NCBI GenBank assembly: GCA_026874595.1
Contig: JAPPUL010000081.1
Location: 444,501-508,500 of the forward strand
Source of the DNA: Sipunculus nudus
Lineage: Eukaryota; Annelida; Sipuncula; Golfingiida; Sipunculidae
Direction of reading: 5' to 3'
Length of the DNA: 64,000 nucleotides
The translations under genes and the position numbers were made by a program. The notes under the pieces were generated by a model. The model did not search any database. It was given only the letters and a program-made list of their open reading frames with translations, and had not been told where the DNA came from. This document shows, piece after piece, positions 1 through 9,311 of this stretch (the first letter of the stretch is position 1; every line of letters begins with the position of its first letter).

Positions 1-2
1 TT

Positions 3-464
3 GGGATAGTCTGTTATGCAAAAAAAGAAGATGAAAACAAAATATATGGCTTTAAAAAAGCCTTATGTGCTTTGCGGGGGGCATGGCTTGCTCAAGATAT
101 TGCAAAGCACTATGAAAACGATAGTTTTGCCTTAATTTATAGCATACTATTCAAGAAGGCTGCTGTATATTATAGTATAGCCTTTACCTATTTCCAAAGT
201 AATAAATCTGAAATAGAGCATGCGAGATTTGTTGGGCCAGATATAAATAAGGATTTTGGATATGCGGGTGTAATATATCTAACAGGATATTTGAATTATA
301 GATTATCAAACTTTGATAAGAATGCAGAGCGAAAGAAAAGAACTTTGGATAATGTAATAAAGATAATGCGACTTGTTATAGAACGAAAGGATTCTGATTT
401 ATTATTAATTAATAATGCAAGAGAAATATCCAAAGCTGCAACAAATATCTTATCACGAGGCTAA
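3..464 (+). CDS. DUF2225-like protein, C-terminal part (5' end outside window)
   Basis: The reading frame is open from base 3 to the TAA at 462-464, so the gene starts before the window; the TTG at 72 is only an internal codon. The visible 153 residues are helical, with an ALRGAWLAQD segment followed by YSILFKKAAVYYSIAFTY and then YLTGYLNYRLSNFD. This AWL / long-helix / LTGYLNYRLG arrangement resembles the C-terminal TPR-like half of DUF2225 proteins, whose N-terminal zinc-ribbon part would lie upstream. The role of DUF2225 is not established. The next gene starts 1 base after the stop, so the two are probably cotranscribed. The family call is inference from pattern; a plain TPR-like protein is the alternative. 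Confidence 0.55.
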   Translation, partial: GIVCYAKKEDENKIYGFKKALCALRGAWLAQDIAKHYENDSFALIYSILFKKAAVYYSIAFTYFQSNKSEIEHARFVGPDINKDFGYAGVIYLTGYLNYRLSNFDKNAERKKRTLDNVIKIMRLVIERKDSDLLLINNAREISKAATNILSRG

Positions 465-465
465 A

Positions 466-867
466 ATGGATAAAAGTATACAAGATATACTTGAAAGGGA
501 GTTTAATAAGGTAGGCTTTGAAGGTTCGTCAGATGAATCTTACAATCGATATTTACAGACTATCCAGGATTATAAAGTAAATACAAAAAGAGAGGAGAAA
601 ACAAATACCCCTCTTACGGATTATGTCTCACAAAGCTCACAAGAAATACTAAATCAAAAGACCCTGCCACAAGAACTTAGTCTAAGAAAGACATTAGATA
701 AAAAGGTTATAGTCAATCTTTTAGATCCGCTTGGAAATACAAAAACCCTGCAAGAAGACACTCCAAAAGGAAAAGACAAATCAAATCTAGCAAAAGAGAA
801 TTTGCTATTTTTTAATAAAAGTCTTACAAAAGAAGAGATAAAGACTATATTAACGCAGATAGGGTAA
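466..867 (+). CDS. Hypothetical protein, 133 aa
   Basis: Unrecognised. The ATG at 466 (MDKSIQDILEREF) is preferred over an in-frame ATG at 415, because CGAGG lies about 5 bases upstream (456-460) and the upstream gene ends at 464. The protein is hydrophilic, rich in Lys, Glu, Thr and Ser, without a signal peptide, membrane segment or cysteine motif, and the middle is probably disordered. The end (LTKEEIKTILTQIG) could form a short helix. It is coupled to the DUF2225-like gene and followed 39 bases later by the NamZ-like gene. Codon use is the A-ending type of its neighbours, which supports it being real. Confidence 0.5.
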   Translation: MDKSIQDILEREFNKVGFEGSSDESYNRYLQTIQDYKVNTKREEKTNTPLTDYVSQSSQEILNQKTLPQELSLRKTLDKKVIVNLLDPLGNTKTLQEDTPKGKDKSNLAKENLLFFNKSLTKEEIKTILTQIG

Positions 868-906
868 AAGAAAAAAGCAAATAGGATACTAAATAAAAGA
901 TATGTT

Positions 907-2082
907 ATGGTACAAACAGGACTTTATAATCTTATCACAAATAATAATCTGGCGTCGAATCTCCTATACGGACATAAGCTAGGTCTTCTAATAAATCCAA
1001 GCTCCGTAAATTACAACTATAATCATATTCTTAGCATTTTAAACGAAAGAAAAAAATATTTTAACCTAAAGAAAATCTTTACTCCTCAACATGGATATAA
1101 AGCTGATGTGCAGGCTAATATGATAGAGTCAAAAAACATGATTGACCCTATAAACAAATTGCCTGTATATAGCTTATATTCCAAAACCAGAGAACCTACT
1201 AAAGAAATGCTTGAGGATATTGATACTATTATTATAGATTTGCAAGACGTTGGCACTAGGGTATATACTTATATTTGGACAATGTTTAAGATGCTTGAAG
1301 GAGCTGCTAGATATAACAAAAATGTTATATTACTTGACAGACCAAATCCTATAGGAAGTAATATTATTGAAGGTAATCTACTTGAGGATGAGTACAAATC
1401 ATTTGTAGGCCTTTATCCCATACCCATGCGTCATGGAATGACAATAGGCGAACTTGCAATAATGTTTAATAAGAAAATAAAGAGCAATTTAAAAGTAATT
1501 AGAATGAAGCATTATAAACGTGATATGTTTTTTTGTGATACTAAATTACCTTGGGTTATGCCCTCTCCGAATATGCCAACACCTAAAACTGCTATACTTT
1601 ATCCTATGGGAGTAATATTTGAAGGAACAAACGTATCAGAAGGACGAGGTACTACACTCCCTTTTGAACTAATTGGAGCACCCTATATAGACGCAAATCA
1701 ATTAAAATGTGAAATGGAAACACTTAAAATACCGTATGTATATTTTAGGGAAGTATATTTTACTCCAACTTTTGATAAATATGCTGGAGAGTCCTGTAAT
1801 GGATTGCAAATTCACCCTCTTGACGAAAAGAAATTTAGACCTTATATAGTAGGGTTAGCTCTTTTAAGCTCTATACAGAAGTTATACTATAAAGTGTTCA
1901 AATGGCTTGAGGGTCCATACGAATACGAATATACTAAAAGGCCAATCGATATAATACTAGGGAGCAAGAACTTACGTAAAAGCCTATTTACAAAAGAAAA
2001 TATTTATGATACTATTGAGGATGAATGGAAAGAAGAGCTAAACTATTTTAAAGAAGAGCGTAATGCCTCTTTGCTATATTAA
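907..2082 (+). CDS. NamZ/DUF1343-family exo-beta-N-acetylmuramidase-like protein
   Basis: 391 residues covering the whole DUF1343 family (now named NamZ after the Bacillus exo-beta-N-acetylmuramidase that removes terminal MurNAc in cell-wall recycling). Family signatures are in order: GLLINPSS near residue 27, FTPQHGYKAD near 59, IDLQDVGTRVYTYIWTM near 110, DRPNPIG near 147, PIPMRHGMTIGELA near 172, MPSPNMPTPKTA near 220 and FEGTNVSEGRGTT near 240. There is no signal peptide, so it would act in the cytoplasm or be exported in another way; many family members are secreted. Start ATG 907 has only a weak ribosome site. The family call is firm; substrate specificity is inferred. Confidence 0.85.
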   Translation: MVQTGLYNLITNNNLASNLLYGHKLGLLINPSSVNYNYNHILSILNERKKYFNLKKIFTPQHGYKADVQANMIESKNMIDPINKLPVYSLYSKTREPTKEMLEDIDTIIIDLQDVGTRVYTYIWTMFKMLEGAARYNKNVILLDRPNPIGSNIIEGNLLEDEYKSFVGLYPIPMRHGMTIGELAIMFNKKIKSNLKVIRMKHYKRDMFFCDTKLPWVMPSPNMPTPKTAILYPMGVIFEGTNVSEGRGTTLPFELIGAPYIDANQLKCEMETLKIPYVYFREVYFTPTFDKYAGESCNGLQIHPLDEKKFRPYIVGLALLSSIQKLYYKVFKWLEGPYEYEYTKRPIDIILGSKNLRKSLFTKENIYDTIEDEWKEELNYFKEERNASLLY

Positions 2083-2144
2083 AATAAAGTATAGAAAAGG
2101 ATGTGCTTATAGTAGCTTATAGGTAATTGAATATATAAGAATAA

Positions 2145-2162
2145 TCTTAATCTAGATTAAGA
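2145..2162. promoter_or_regulatory. 18-bp perfect palindrome upstream of the phosphofructokinase pair
   Basis: TCTTAATCTAGATTAAGA is a perfect, loop-less palindrome ending about 50 bases before the pfp start codon, in a 129-base intergenic gap. A loop-less dyad fits an operator for a dimeric regulator better than a terminator. No clean -35/-10 pair could be placed next to it, so the regulatory role is inference. Confidence 0.4.
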
Positions 2163-2211
2163 AAAACCCATTTAACTATATAGAGATAATAAGAAAGCTC
2201 ATAAGGTGAAT

Positions 2212-3441
2212 ATGTCAGACCACTATGCCCCAAATGATAAAAAGATAGGATTAGTATTCTCAGGAGGCCCTGCTCCTGCGGCAAATGCTGTTATATCTGC
2301 AGTAACAATAAGTTTTATAAGTAGAGGCTATACTGTAATTGGTTTTATGGACGGTTATAAATATATAGTGGAGTATGAGAAAGGCAAGACAAGCTTAAAA
2401 GAAGGAATACATTACAAAGTATTGCAAATAAATGAGATAGGAGCAATACGAAACCAAAGAGGAATATATATAAGGACCTCACGTGTAAATCCGGGCAAAG
2501 CAATAAAGAAAGTAGAGGATTTAAAAGACAATGAAAAGAATAAGCCACTTAAGAATTTACTAGATGCCTTAGAATTGCTAAATATAGGGCTTTTGATATC
2601 GATAGGAGGTGATGACACATTAAGGACAGCAAATCTAATAGATCTAATGGGGATGCCGACAATCCACATACCAAAGACAATAGACAATGATTATTATGGG
2701 ATACCATGGACATTTGGGTATTGGACAAGTGTTGATGTTGCACAAAAGACTTTATTAAACTTAAGATCAGATGCAGCAGCAACAAACAGTTATTTTGTGG
2801 CTGAGATAATGGGCAGAAAGACGGGTTGGTTGACTTATGCTGCGGGGATAGCGGGAGAGGCTATTGAGATGATATCGGTAGAGGATATAGAAAGTGAGGA
2901 GTTTGAGGTTGACTTAATTAAGATATGCGAAGAACTAGTAGATATAATATTAACCCGCGAAAAGCTTGACAAGCATTATGGAATAATATGTGTAGCGGAA
3001 GGACTTGCAGACAGACTGCCTGAGGCTTTACTACCAACGGTAAAAGATGAATTTGAACATAAAGCATTGGGCAAAGCAGAGATAGGCAAGGTAATAGCTA
3101 GCAAAGTACAAGATATATACCTAAGAAGAACAAATAATAGTTTAAAGATAAATGCAAAACAAATAGGCTATGAAACTAGAACAGCTTCACCAATAAGCTT
3201 TGATGTGGTACTGGCATCTGCTTTGGGATACGGAGCATATAAACTTTATAGTGAAAATAAGACAGGACATATGGTTAGCGTACTTGACAATTTTAACATA
3301 AAGGGAATAGAGTTCAAAGAGCTAATTGATAAAAATACGCTAACAACAAAAGTAAGATATGTTCCGCATAACGATGACTTTTACAATATAAAGCAAACAC
3401 TTTCCTATAGGTCAGTAAAGAAATGGAGAAGATTAACCTAA
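2212..3441 (+). CDS. pfp: Pyrophosphate-dependent 6-phosphofructokinase
   Basis: Phosphorylates fructose-6-phosphate to fructose-1,6-bisphosphate in glycolysis, reversibly when PPi is the donor. The 409-residue protein has the PFK fold: SGGPAPAANAVI near residue 17, GGDDT near 132, PKTIDND near 154 and MGRKTGW near 200. The second Asp in GGDDT (Gly in ATP enzymes) and Lys in PKTIDND (Gly in classical ATP-PFK) are the residues that mark PPi-dependent enzymes. ATG 2212 is preferred to the in-frame GTG 2206, which lies inside the AAGGTGA ribosome site. Its 3' end overlaps the start of a second PFK gene by 19 bases, implying translational coupling. Donor use is inferred from these residues. Confidence 0.88.
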   Translation: MSDHYAPNDKKIGLVFSGGPAPAANAVISAVTISFISRGYTVIGFMDGYKYIVEYEKGKTSLKEGIHYKVLQINEIGAIRNQRGIYIRTSRVNPGKAIKKVEDLKDNEKNKPLKNLLDALELLNIGLLISIGGDDTLRTANLIDLMGMPTIHIPKTIDNDYYGIPWTFGYWTSVDVAQKTLLNLRSDAAATNSYFVAEIMGRKTGWLTYAAGIAGEAIEMISVEDIESEEFEVDLIKICEELVDIILTREKLDKHYGIICVAEGLADRLPEALLPTVKDEFEHKALGKAEIGKVIASKVQDIYLRRTNNSLKINAKQIGYETRTASPISFDVVLASALGYGAYKLYSENKTGHMVSVLDNFNIKGIEFKELIDKNTLTTKVRYVPHNDDFYNIKQTLSYRSVKKWRRLT

Positions 3442-4739
3442 AAAGAATTGATACAAATATAGAAAGTCTTGGAGATGCAAAATACGAAACTCCACTAAAG
3501 GGTTTTTTATATACTGAAGATAGCAAAAGGGTTTTGTACAACGTATTTGAAGATGAACTACAAGATATGGTAGCAAAAGGGGAAAAACTAATATCATTTG
3601 AGCGTGCAGGCCCAAGAAAGCAGATATATTTCAAACCAGAGAATACCCGAGCAGCAATAGTAAGCTGCGGTGGATTATGTCCGGGAATAAACAACGTGGT
3701 AAGATCTATTGTTATGCAACTTCACTATTCCTATAAGATAAAGGAGATACTAGGAATAAGATATGGTTATGATGGATTAAACAAATCTAAGCAACAAGGA
3801 AAACCAATAGTTTTAACTCCTAATATAGTAAAGAATCTATATGCATTTGGGGGTTCATGGCTTGGCTCATCACGTGGCTATCAACCTATAAACCATATAG
3901 TAAACTATCTTAAAGAACTTAAGGTAGACATATTATTTACGATAGGCGGAGATGGGACATTAAATGGGGCACTTGAGATTGCAAAAGAGATTAAAAGACA
4001 AAAGTTAAAGATCGGTGTAATAGGAATTCCAAAAACAATAGATAATGACATAGCATATATTTCAAAAAGTTTTGGTTTTGAGACAGCTTTTTCATATGCA
4101 ACACAGTCAATAGAAAGTGCACATGCAGAAGCAATAGGAGCTCCAAATGGGATAGGACTGGTAAAGCTAATGGGAAGGCACTCTGGGTTTATAGCGGCAA
4201 ATGCAACTCTTGCATTAAAAGAAGTAAACTACGTATTAATCCCGGAAATAGACTTTGACCTTGACGGAGCTCACGGACTTTTAAACACTCTAAAAAAACG
4301 ACTTGATGAGAAAGGACATGCAGTAATCGTGGTGGCAGAAGGGAGTGGACAAAAGTTCTTTTCGGATACAGTAAAGAGTTTTGACGCATCAGGGAATGTA
4401 AAGTTAAATGACATAGGGCTTTATATTAAAGACCGTATAAAAGCCTATTTCGAAGAAATAAAATACACCATAAACTTAAAATATATAGATCCAAGCTATA
4501 TAATAAGGAGCTTACCAGCAAATCCAATTGACAGTGTATTTTGCGGCTTACTAGGACAAAATGCAGTACACGCAGGCATGGCAGGGAAGACGATGCTGCT
4601 TGTTGGCACCTGGAATAATTTATTTGTCCACATACCGATGAAACTAGTAAGTTCAAAAAGGAAACAGATTCAAAAGCATGGTTTATTATGGCAAAACGTT
4701 ATATCAAGCACAGGCCAACCCTCTTTTTTAAGCAAATAG
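3423..4739 (+). CDS. 6-phosphofructokinase, trypanosome/spirochaete-type ATP clade
   Basis: A second PFK of 438 residues, overlapping pfp by 19 bases. Motifs: CGGLCPGINN at 82-91, GGDGT at 175-179, PKTIDND at 203-209 followed by SFGFETAFSYA, and MGRHSGF at 250-256. An N-terminal extension of about 70 residues precedes the fold. GGDGT with PKTIDND is the combination of the ATP-dependent 'clade X' PFKs of trypanosomes and spirochaetes, so ATP is the likely donor, giving an irreversible enzyme next to a reversible one. Start ATG 3423 lacks a strong ribosome site, in keeping with coupling to pfp. Donor assignment is inference from the Gly in GGDGT. Confidence 0.82.
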   Translation: MEKINLKRIDTNIESLGDAKYETPLKGFLYTEDSKRVLYNVFEDELQDMVAKGEKLISFERAGPRKQIYFKPENTRAAIVSCGGLCPGINNVVRSIVMQLHYSYKIKEILGIRYGYDGLNKSKQQGKPIVLTPNIVKNLYAFGGSWLGSSRGYQPINHIVNYLKELKVDILFTIGGDGTLNGALEIAKEIKRQKLKIGVIGIPKTIDNDIAYISKSFGFETAFSYATQSIESAHAEAIGAPNGIGLVKLMGRHSGFIAANATLALKEVNYVLIPEIDFDLDGAHGLLNTLKKRLDEKGHAVIVVAEGSGQKFFSDTVKSFDASGNVKLNDIGLYIKDRIKAYFEEIKYTINLKYIDPSYIIRSLPANPIDSVFCGLLGQNAVHAGMAGKTMLLVGTWNNLFVHIPMKLVSSKRKQIQKHGLLWQNVISSTGQPSFLSK

Positions 4740-4781
4740 TTAATAATAATAGTTATACTTTATTATAAATTCTTAATTTAT

Positions 4782-4811
4782 AGAATTGAGATATTTAGAA
4801 TTAAGATATTT
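4782..4811. repeat. 15-bp tandem repeat (2 copies) before the ETF-QO gene
   Basis: AGAATTGAGATATTT followed directly by AGAATTAAGATATTT, differing at one base, in the AT-rich gap between the second PFK gene and ETF-QO. It sits just upstream of the ribosome site AGAAAGG at 4812-4818. Confidence 0.7.
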
Positions 4812-4823
4812 AGAAAGGTAAAA

Positions 4824-4832
4824 ATGAATTAA
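4824..4832 (+). other. In-frame start-stop (ATG AAT TAA) preceding the ETF-QO coding frame
   Basis: The best-placed ATG (4824), 5 bases after AGAAAGG, is in the same frame as the ETF-QO gene but meets TAA as its third codon. A TTG follows immediately (4833) and an ATG at 4848. Either the TAA is a nonsense change or a sequencing error in the first codons, or translation reinitiates at TTG/ATG. Confidence 0.6.
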
Positions 4833-6542
4833 TTGGAAAATATAAATATGTTAGAACCTAAAGATGCTTTACAAGAGGAATTAAAGTTCAAGATACTCCT
4901 TGCTGGAGGCGGACCTGCAAACTTAGCTTGTGCAATACACTTACTTGATTTAATAAAGAAACATAATGTAGAGGCAAAAAAGATTGAGAGTGGATATAAA
5001 AAAATAGATATAGAAGACAAATTGTGCGTAATAGAAAAAGGTAGTTATATAGGAGCCCATAGCATATCAGGCGCAATTCTAGATCCCTGTTCCTTAGAAG
5101 AACTAATCCCGAATTATATATCATCAGGCTTCCCATACGAAAGTGAAGTTAAAAAGAGTGAATATTGCTTTTTAACAAAGAAGAAAGCTTATATAATCCC
5201 TTTTGCAGACAAATACCTTAAAGCATTAAAAAATAAAGGCAAATATTTAATATCCCTTGGCAAACTAACAAATTGGTTAGGAGAGGAGGCTGAAAAACGC
5301 GGTGCAGTAATATTACCTGGATATAGTGCTGAGAAGCTGCTTTATGGCAATGAAGATAAGATTATGGGAGTCAGAGCATCAAGCATAGATTTAAATGGTA
5401 AAACTGAATATAATTTACATGCAGAAGTAACAGTTATTGGGGACGGAGCAAATGGGAATTTAAGTCAAGAAGTAATAACTAAATATGGGCTTTCACAGGA
5501 GGGGATGACGTATGCGCTTGGCTGTAAAGAGGTTTGGGAGATACCCAAAGGCCGAATTAAAAAAGGCAGCGTAATAAACTTTACAGGATACCCATTAAAC
5601 TTGTTCTACAAACCTGGTGGGAGTTTTGTATATGGGTTAAGCCAAACCAAAGTATCACTAGGCTTATTTACGCACTTAACCTCAAAATATCCCCTACTAA
5701 ATACACATAAAGAGCTTCAAAGATTAAAATCTCATCCCTATATAAAATGGTTACTTAAGGGCGGCCAAGCACTCTCCTTTGGGTCTAAAGTAATATCAAC
5801 AGGAGCTTACTACGCAAAACCAAAGGTAACTCACAATAATGTACTAATAATTGGTGAGGCAGGTGGCCTTTTAAACTTTAAGGAACTTAAGGGTATTCAT
5901 TTAGCTATAAAGTCTGGGATGCTGGCTGCTAAGACCTTATATGATTCTATAAAAGCGACAGACTATAGTAAATTTAAATTAAATAAATACGAAGAGCTTT
6001 TAAAAAAGAGTTATATAAATAAAGAACTTTATAGAAGTAGAAATCACTTAAAACATATACATTTACCAGAAAGGTTTTTAAATATGCTAAAGACGAAAGT
6101 AAATATTAGAAAAGATGCTAATAAGGGAGTTTTACTTAACAAGTTATTACATAGTAAGAATAAAAACAAAACGCTTAAACCAGCAAATGAGTATAAAGAT
6201 GTTTTATTGACAGATAAAAAACTGCTTGAAGAGCAAAAGTTGTCAAATGAAAGTAAAAAAGCAAGCGTATACCTATCAAACACTCGCCACAATGAAAATA
6301 AACGCTCAAGTATATATATAAAAGACAAGAACTTATGTAAGGATATATGCTATCCAAAATACAAATCCCCTTGTACACACTACTGCCCATCAGGTGTTTA
6401 TGAGCTTAATGAGAAAAAAGATTTGCTTGTGAATTTTGGTAATTGTATACATTGCAAGGCAGCAGACCTGCGCTGTCCCTATGATAATATAGTATGGAAT
6501 GTTCCAGGAGGGGGTGATGGGCCCGGCTATAATGAGATGTAA
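4833..6542 (+). CDS. Electron-transfer flavoprotein:quinone oxidoreductase (ETF-QO/FixC type)
   Basis: Passes electrons from reduced ETF to the membrane quinone pool through FAD and a [4Fe-4S] cluster. The N-terminus has the FAD dinucleotide motif GGGPANLA (residues 25-32), then EKGSYIGAHSISGAILDP, and IIGEAGGLLN in the second FAD region; an insertion rich in Lys/Asn spans roughly 400-500. The C-terminal ferredoxin-like tail holds CPSGVYE (Cys518), NCIHC (Cys538, Cys541) and WNVPGGGDGPGY. The third cysteine of the usual CxxCxxC is Ala544; Cys548, in the FixX-like position before Pro, may replace it. No etfA/etfB is in the window. TTG 4833 or ATG 4848 is the start (see the start-stop entry). 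Confidence 0.85.
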   Translation: MENINMLEPKDALQEELKFKILLAGGGPANLACAIHLLDLIKKHNVEAKKIESGYKKIDIEDKLCVIEKGSYIGAHSISGAILDPCSLEELIPNYISSGFPYESEVKKSEYCFLTKKKAYIIPFADKYLKALKNKGKYLISLGKLTNWLGEEAEKRGAVILPGYSAEKLLYGNEDKIMGVRASSIDLNGKTEYNLHAEVTVIGDGANGNLSQEVITKYGLSQEGMTYALGCKEVWEIPKGRIKKGSVINFTGYPLNLFYKPGGSFVYGLSQTKVSLGLFTHLTSKYPLLNTHKELQRLKSHPYIKWLLKGGQALSFGSKVISTGAYYAKPKVTHNNVLIIGEAGGLLNFKELKGIHLAIKSGMLAAKTLYDSIKATDYSKFKLNKYEELLKKSYINKELYRSRNHLKHIHLPERFLNMLKTKVNIRKDANKGVLLNKLLHSKNKNKTLKPANEYKDVLLTDKKLLEEQKLSNESKKASVYLSNTRHNENKRSSIYIKDKNLCKDICYPKYKSPCTHYCPSGVYELNEKKDLLVNFGNCIHCKAADLRCPYDNIVWNVPGGGDGPGYNEM

Positions 6543-6660
6543 GAAAAGACAAAGTACAAGAGAAGAGATATAAAGAATTCAGATAATTAAATAGCTTGTT
6601 TGCTTTTTGATAGAATATTTATTATATAAGTTTGATAGACTAAATACGGAGGCATAATTA

Positions 6661-9273
6661 ATGTTGGGAAGACTACTAAAAGCGATATTTGGGAGTCAAA
6701 ATGAAAGGATACTAAAAGGTTATAAAAGCACAGTAGAAAAGATAAACGCTCTTGAGGATGAGATAAAGACTTTAAGTGATGCCCAACTTAAAAGTAAGAC
6801 ATTAGAATTTAAAAATAGATTAAAAGAAGGAATATCAAGTTCTGCAGACTTGCTTCCAGAAGCGTTTGCAGTGGTCAGAGAGGCATCAATTAGGACATTG
6901 GGGCTAAGACATTTTGATGTACAACTAATAGGGGGAATGGTTTTATTCGAAGGAAAGATAGTAGAGATGAAAACCGGAGAAGGTAAGACCCTAGTTGCAA
7001 CTCTCCCTGCATACCTAGAAGCGTTATCAGAGGGTGGAGTGCATATAATCACAGTAAATGATTATCTTGCAAAACGCGATGCTGAATGGATGGGACCAAT
7101 ATACGAATTTCTAGGTCTTAGAGTAGGAGCAATCCAACATAACTTAAAAGGAAGCGAAAGGCGAGCGGCATACGAAGCAGACATAACCTACGGAACAAAC
7201 AATGAGTTTGGATTTGACTATCTACGAGACAATATGGTAGAACACGAACTTGGACAGGTACAAAGAGGACATAATTATGCAATAATAGACGAGGTAGACT
7301 CAATACTTATAGACGAGTCCAGGACCCCGCTAATAATATCTGGACCTGCTGAGGAGTCAACTGAATTATATTATAAAATAGATAAGATAATCCCAAGACT
7401 AAAGCCAGCAGCGAAAGGCGAAGATGGTAAATGGAAAGCAGGTAGTGGGGACTATCAGCATGAAGAGAAGGATAAAAATGTAGTTTTATCAGAGGATGGC
7501 ACAGCAAAAGTAGAAAAGCTTTTGGGAGTTGATAACTTATATGGCAATAAAAATATAGCGCTTGTGCATCACGTAAACCAGGCCTTGAAAGCGCATATAG
7601 TCTTTAAACGAGATATAGACTATATAATAGATGGAGGAAAGGTAGTCATAATAGATGAGCATACAGGACGGAAAATGGAAGGAAGAAGATATAGTGATGG
7701 ACTACATCAGGCACTAGAAGCAAAAGAGCGAGTAACAATAGAGCAAGAAAGCCAAACTCTTGCATCCATAACATTTCAAAATTATTTTAGGATGTATGAT
7801 AAGCTTGCAGGAATGACGGGGACGGCAGAGACTGAAGCAGAAGAATTTTATAAAATATATAAACTTGGAGTGGTGGTAATCCCATCAAATAAACCAATAA
7901 GACGAATAGATTATCCTGACAAGATATACAGAACCGAAAAAGAAAAGGTAGCAGCAATAGTACAAGAGATAAAAGAATGCCACAAAAAAGGGCAACCTGT
8001 GCTTGCAGGGACAATTTCAATAGAGAAAAACGAACAACTGTCTAAAGCGCTTAAAAGAGAAGGGATTCCACATAATATACTAAATGCAAAATTTCATGAT
8101 ATGGAAGCAAATGTGGTTGCACATGGGGGACAAAGGTCTGCAGTAACGATAGCCACAAACATGGCTGGACGAGGTACTGATATAAAACTTGGAGAGGGAG
8201 TTCTTGAGGCTGGGGGTCTACACATAATCGGAACGGAACGACATGAGGCAAGACGAATTGATAATCAGTTACGCGGCAGGTCAGGCCGCCAAGGAGACGT
8301 TGGTTCATCAAGATTTTACCTTTCCTTAGAAGATGATCTAATGAGACTTTTTGGTTCTGGAAGAATAGGCAGTCTCATGCAAAGAATGGGAATGACAGAG
8401 GGACAGGAGATTGAGCATCCATGGATTACCAAAGCTATTGCAAATGCACAAAAGAAGGTTGAGGCACGTAATTTTGAGATAAGAAAATATCTGCTTGAAT
8501 ATGATGATGTAATGAACTCGCAAAGGCAATACATATATCGTTTGCGCAAAAAGGTGCTTCAAAAAGATAATTTACATAATGAAATATTATCAATGTTAAA
8601 GACTTTGGTAGATAACACTGTAAGTAGTTTTGAGGCAAAGATTCTACCAGAAGAGGATATACAATCTTTAATCAGTTGGGCTAAAAACAAGTTTAATATA
8701 GAAATAGATGATGATATATTAAAATCGCCAAAGAAAGAAGAGTTAATTAATTATTTAACAAAGCGAATAGAAGAAGGGTATAAAGAAAGACAAAAGAGTC
8801 TTGGTGAGGAGACTATGCCTGAACTTGAACAATATATAATGCTTTATGCCATAGACAGTAAATGGAAAGATCATTTATATAATATGGATACTATGAAAGA
8901 AGGTATTCATCTTAGGGCATATGCTGAAAGAAATCCTTTGACTGAATATAAATTAGAAGGCTCTGCTCTTTTTAAAGATTTAAAGATGCTTATAATTGAG
9001 GAAGCACTTGAGTTTATGTTTAAGGTAGAGGTTACTCAAAAGATAGTTGATGAAGATATAATAGAAAAAGAATTAGATTCATCTTTTGTGCCGGTACACC
9101 AAAGTGTAGAACAATTCTCTGCCCAAGACATATACAAACAAAGCTCAAAACAAGCTACTCTTACAAAACAAAATACGACAACGACGACCATTAAAAAAAG
9201 TACTAAAATAGGTCGCAATAGTCCTTGTATATGCGGAAGCGGCAAGAAATACAAAAACTGTTGTGGAAGATAG
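6661..9273 (+). CDS. secA: Preprotein translocase ATPase SecA
   Basis: The motor of the Sec pathway, driving unfolded preproteins through SecYEG by ATP hydrolysis at the inner membrane. At 870 residues it is full length. Walker A MKTGEGKT is at 103-110, the DEAD-type [16 protein letters not shown] lies near 205, [12 protein letters not shown] and [20 protein letters not shown] mark the second ATPase domain, and [17 protein letters not shown] at the C-terminus is the zinc-binding SEC-C tail that contacts SecB and phospholipids. GGAGG 13 bases before ATG 6661 is a fair ribosome site. It stands alone, with a convergent TPR gene ending 38 bases after its stop. Third positions become T-richer in the last 400 bases. 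Confidence 0.97.
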   Translation: MLGRLLKAIFGSQNERILKGYKSTVEKINALEDEIKTLSDAQLKSKTLEFKNRLKEGISSSADLLPEAFAVVREASIRTLGLRHFDVQLIGGMVLFEGKIVEMKTGEGKTLVATLPAYLEALSEGGVHIITVNDYLAKRDAEWMGPIYEFLGLRVGAIQHNLKGSERRAAYEADITYGTNNEFGFDYLRDNMVEHELGQVQRGHNYAIIDEVDSILIDESRTPLIISGPAEESTELYYKIDKIIPRLKPAAKGEDGKWKAGSGDYQHEEKDKNVVLSEDGTAKVEKLLGVDNLYGNKNIALVHHVNQALKAHIVFKRDIDYIIDGGKVVIIDEHTGRKMEGRRYSDGLHQALEAKERVTIEQESQTLASITFQNYFRMYDKLAGMTGTAETEAEEFYKIYKLGVVVIPSNKPIRRIDYPDKIYRTEKEKVAAIVQEIKECHKKGQPVLAGTISIEKNEQLSKALKREGIPHNILNAKFHDMEANVVAHGGQRSAVTIATNMAGRGTDIKLGEGVLEAGGLHIIGTERHEARRIDNQLRGRSGRQGDVGSSRFYLSLEDDLMRLFGSGRIGSLMQRMGMTEGQEIEHPWITKAIANAQKKVEARNFEIRKYLLEYDDVMNSQRQYIYRLRKKVLQKDNLHNEILSMLKTLVDNTVSSFEAKILPEEDIQSLISWAKNKFNIEIDDDILKSPKKEELINYLTKRIEEGYKERQKSLGEETMPELEQYIMLYAIDSKWKDHLYNMDTMKEGIHLRAYAERNPLTEYKLEGSALFKDLKMLIIEEALEFMFKVEVTQKIVDEDIIEKELDSSFVPVHQSVEQFSAQDIYKQSSKQATLTKQNTTTTTIKKSTKIGRNSPCICGSGKKYKNCCGR

Positions 9274-9311
9274 CAGATAAAGACTGCAACACCCTAATTT
9301 CTAACAAGATA

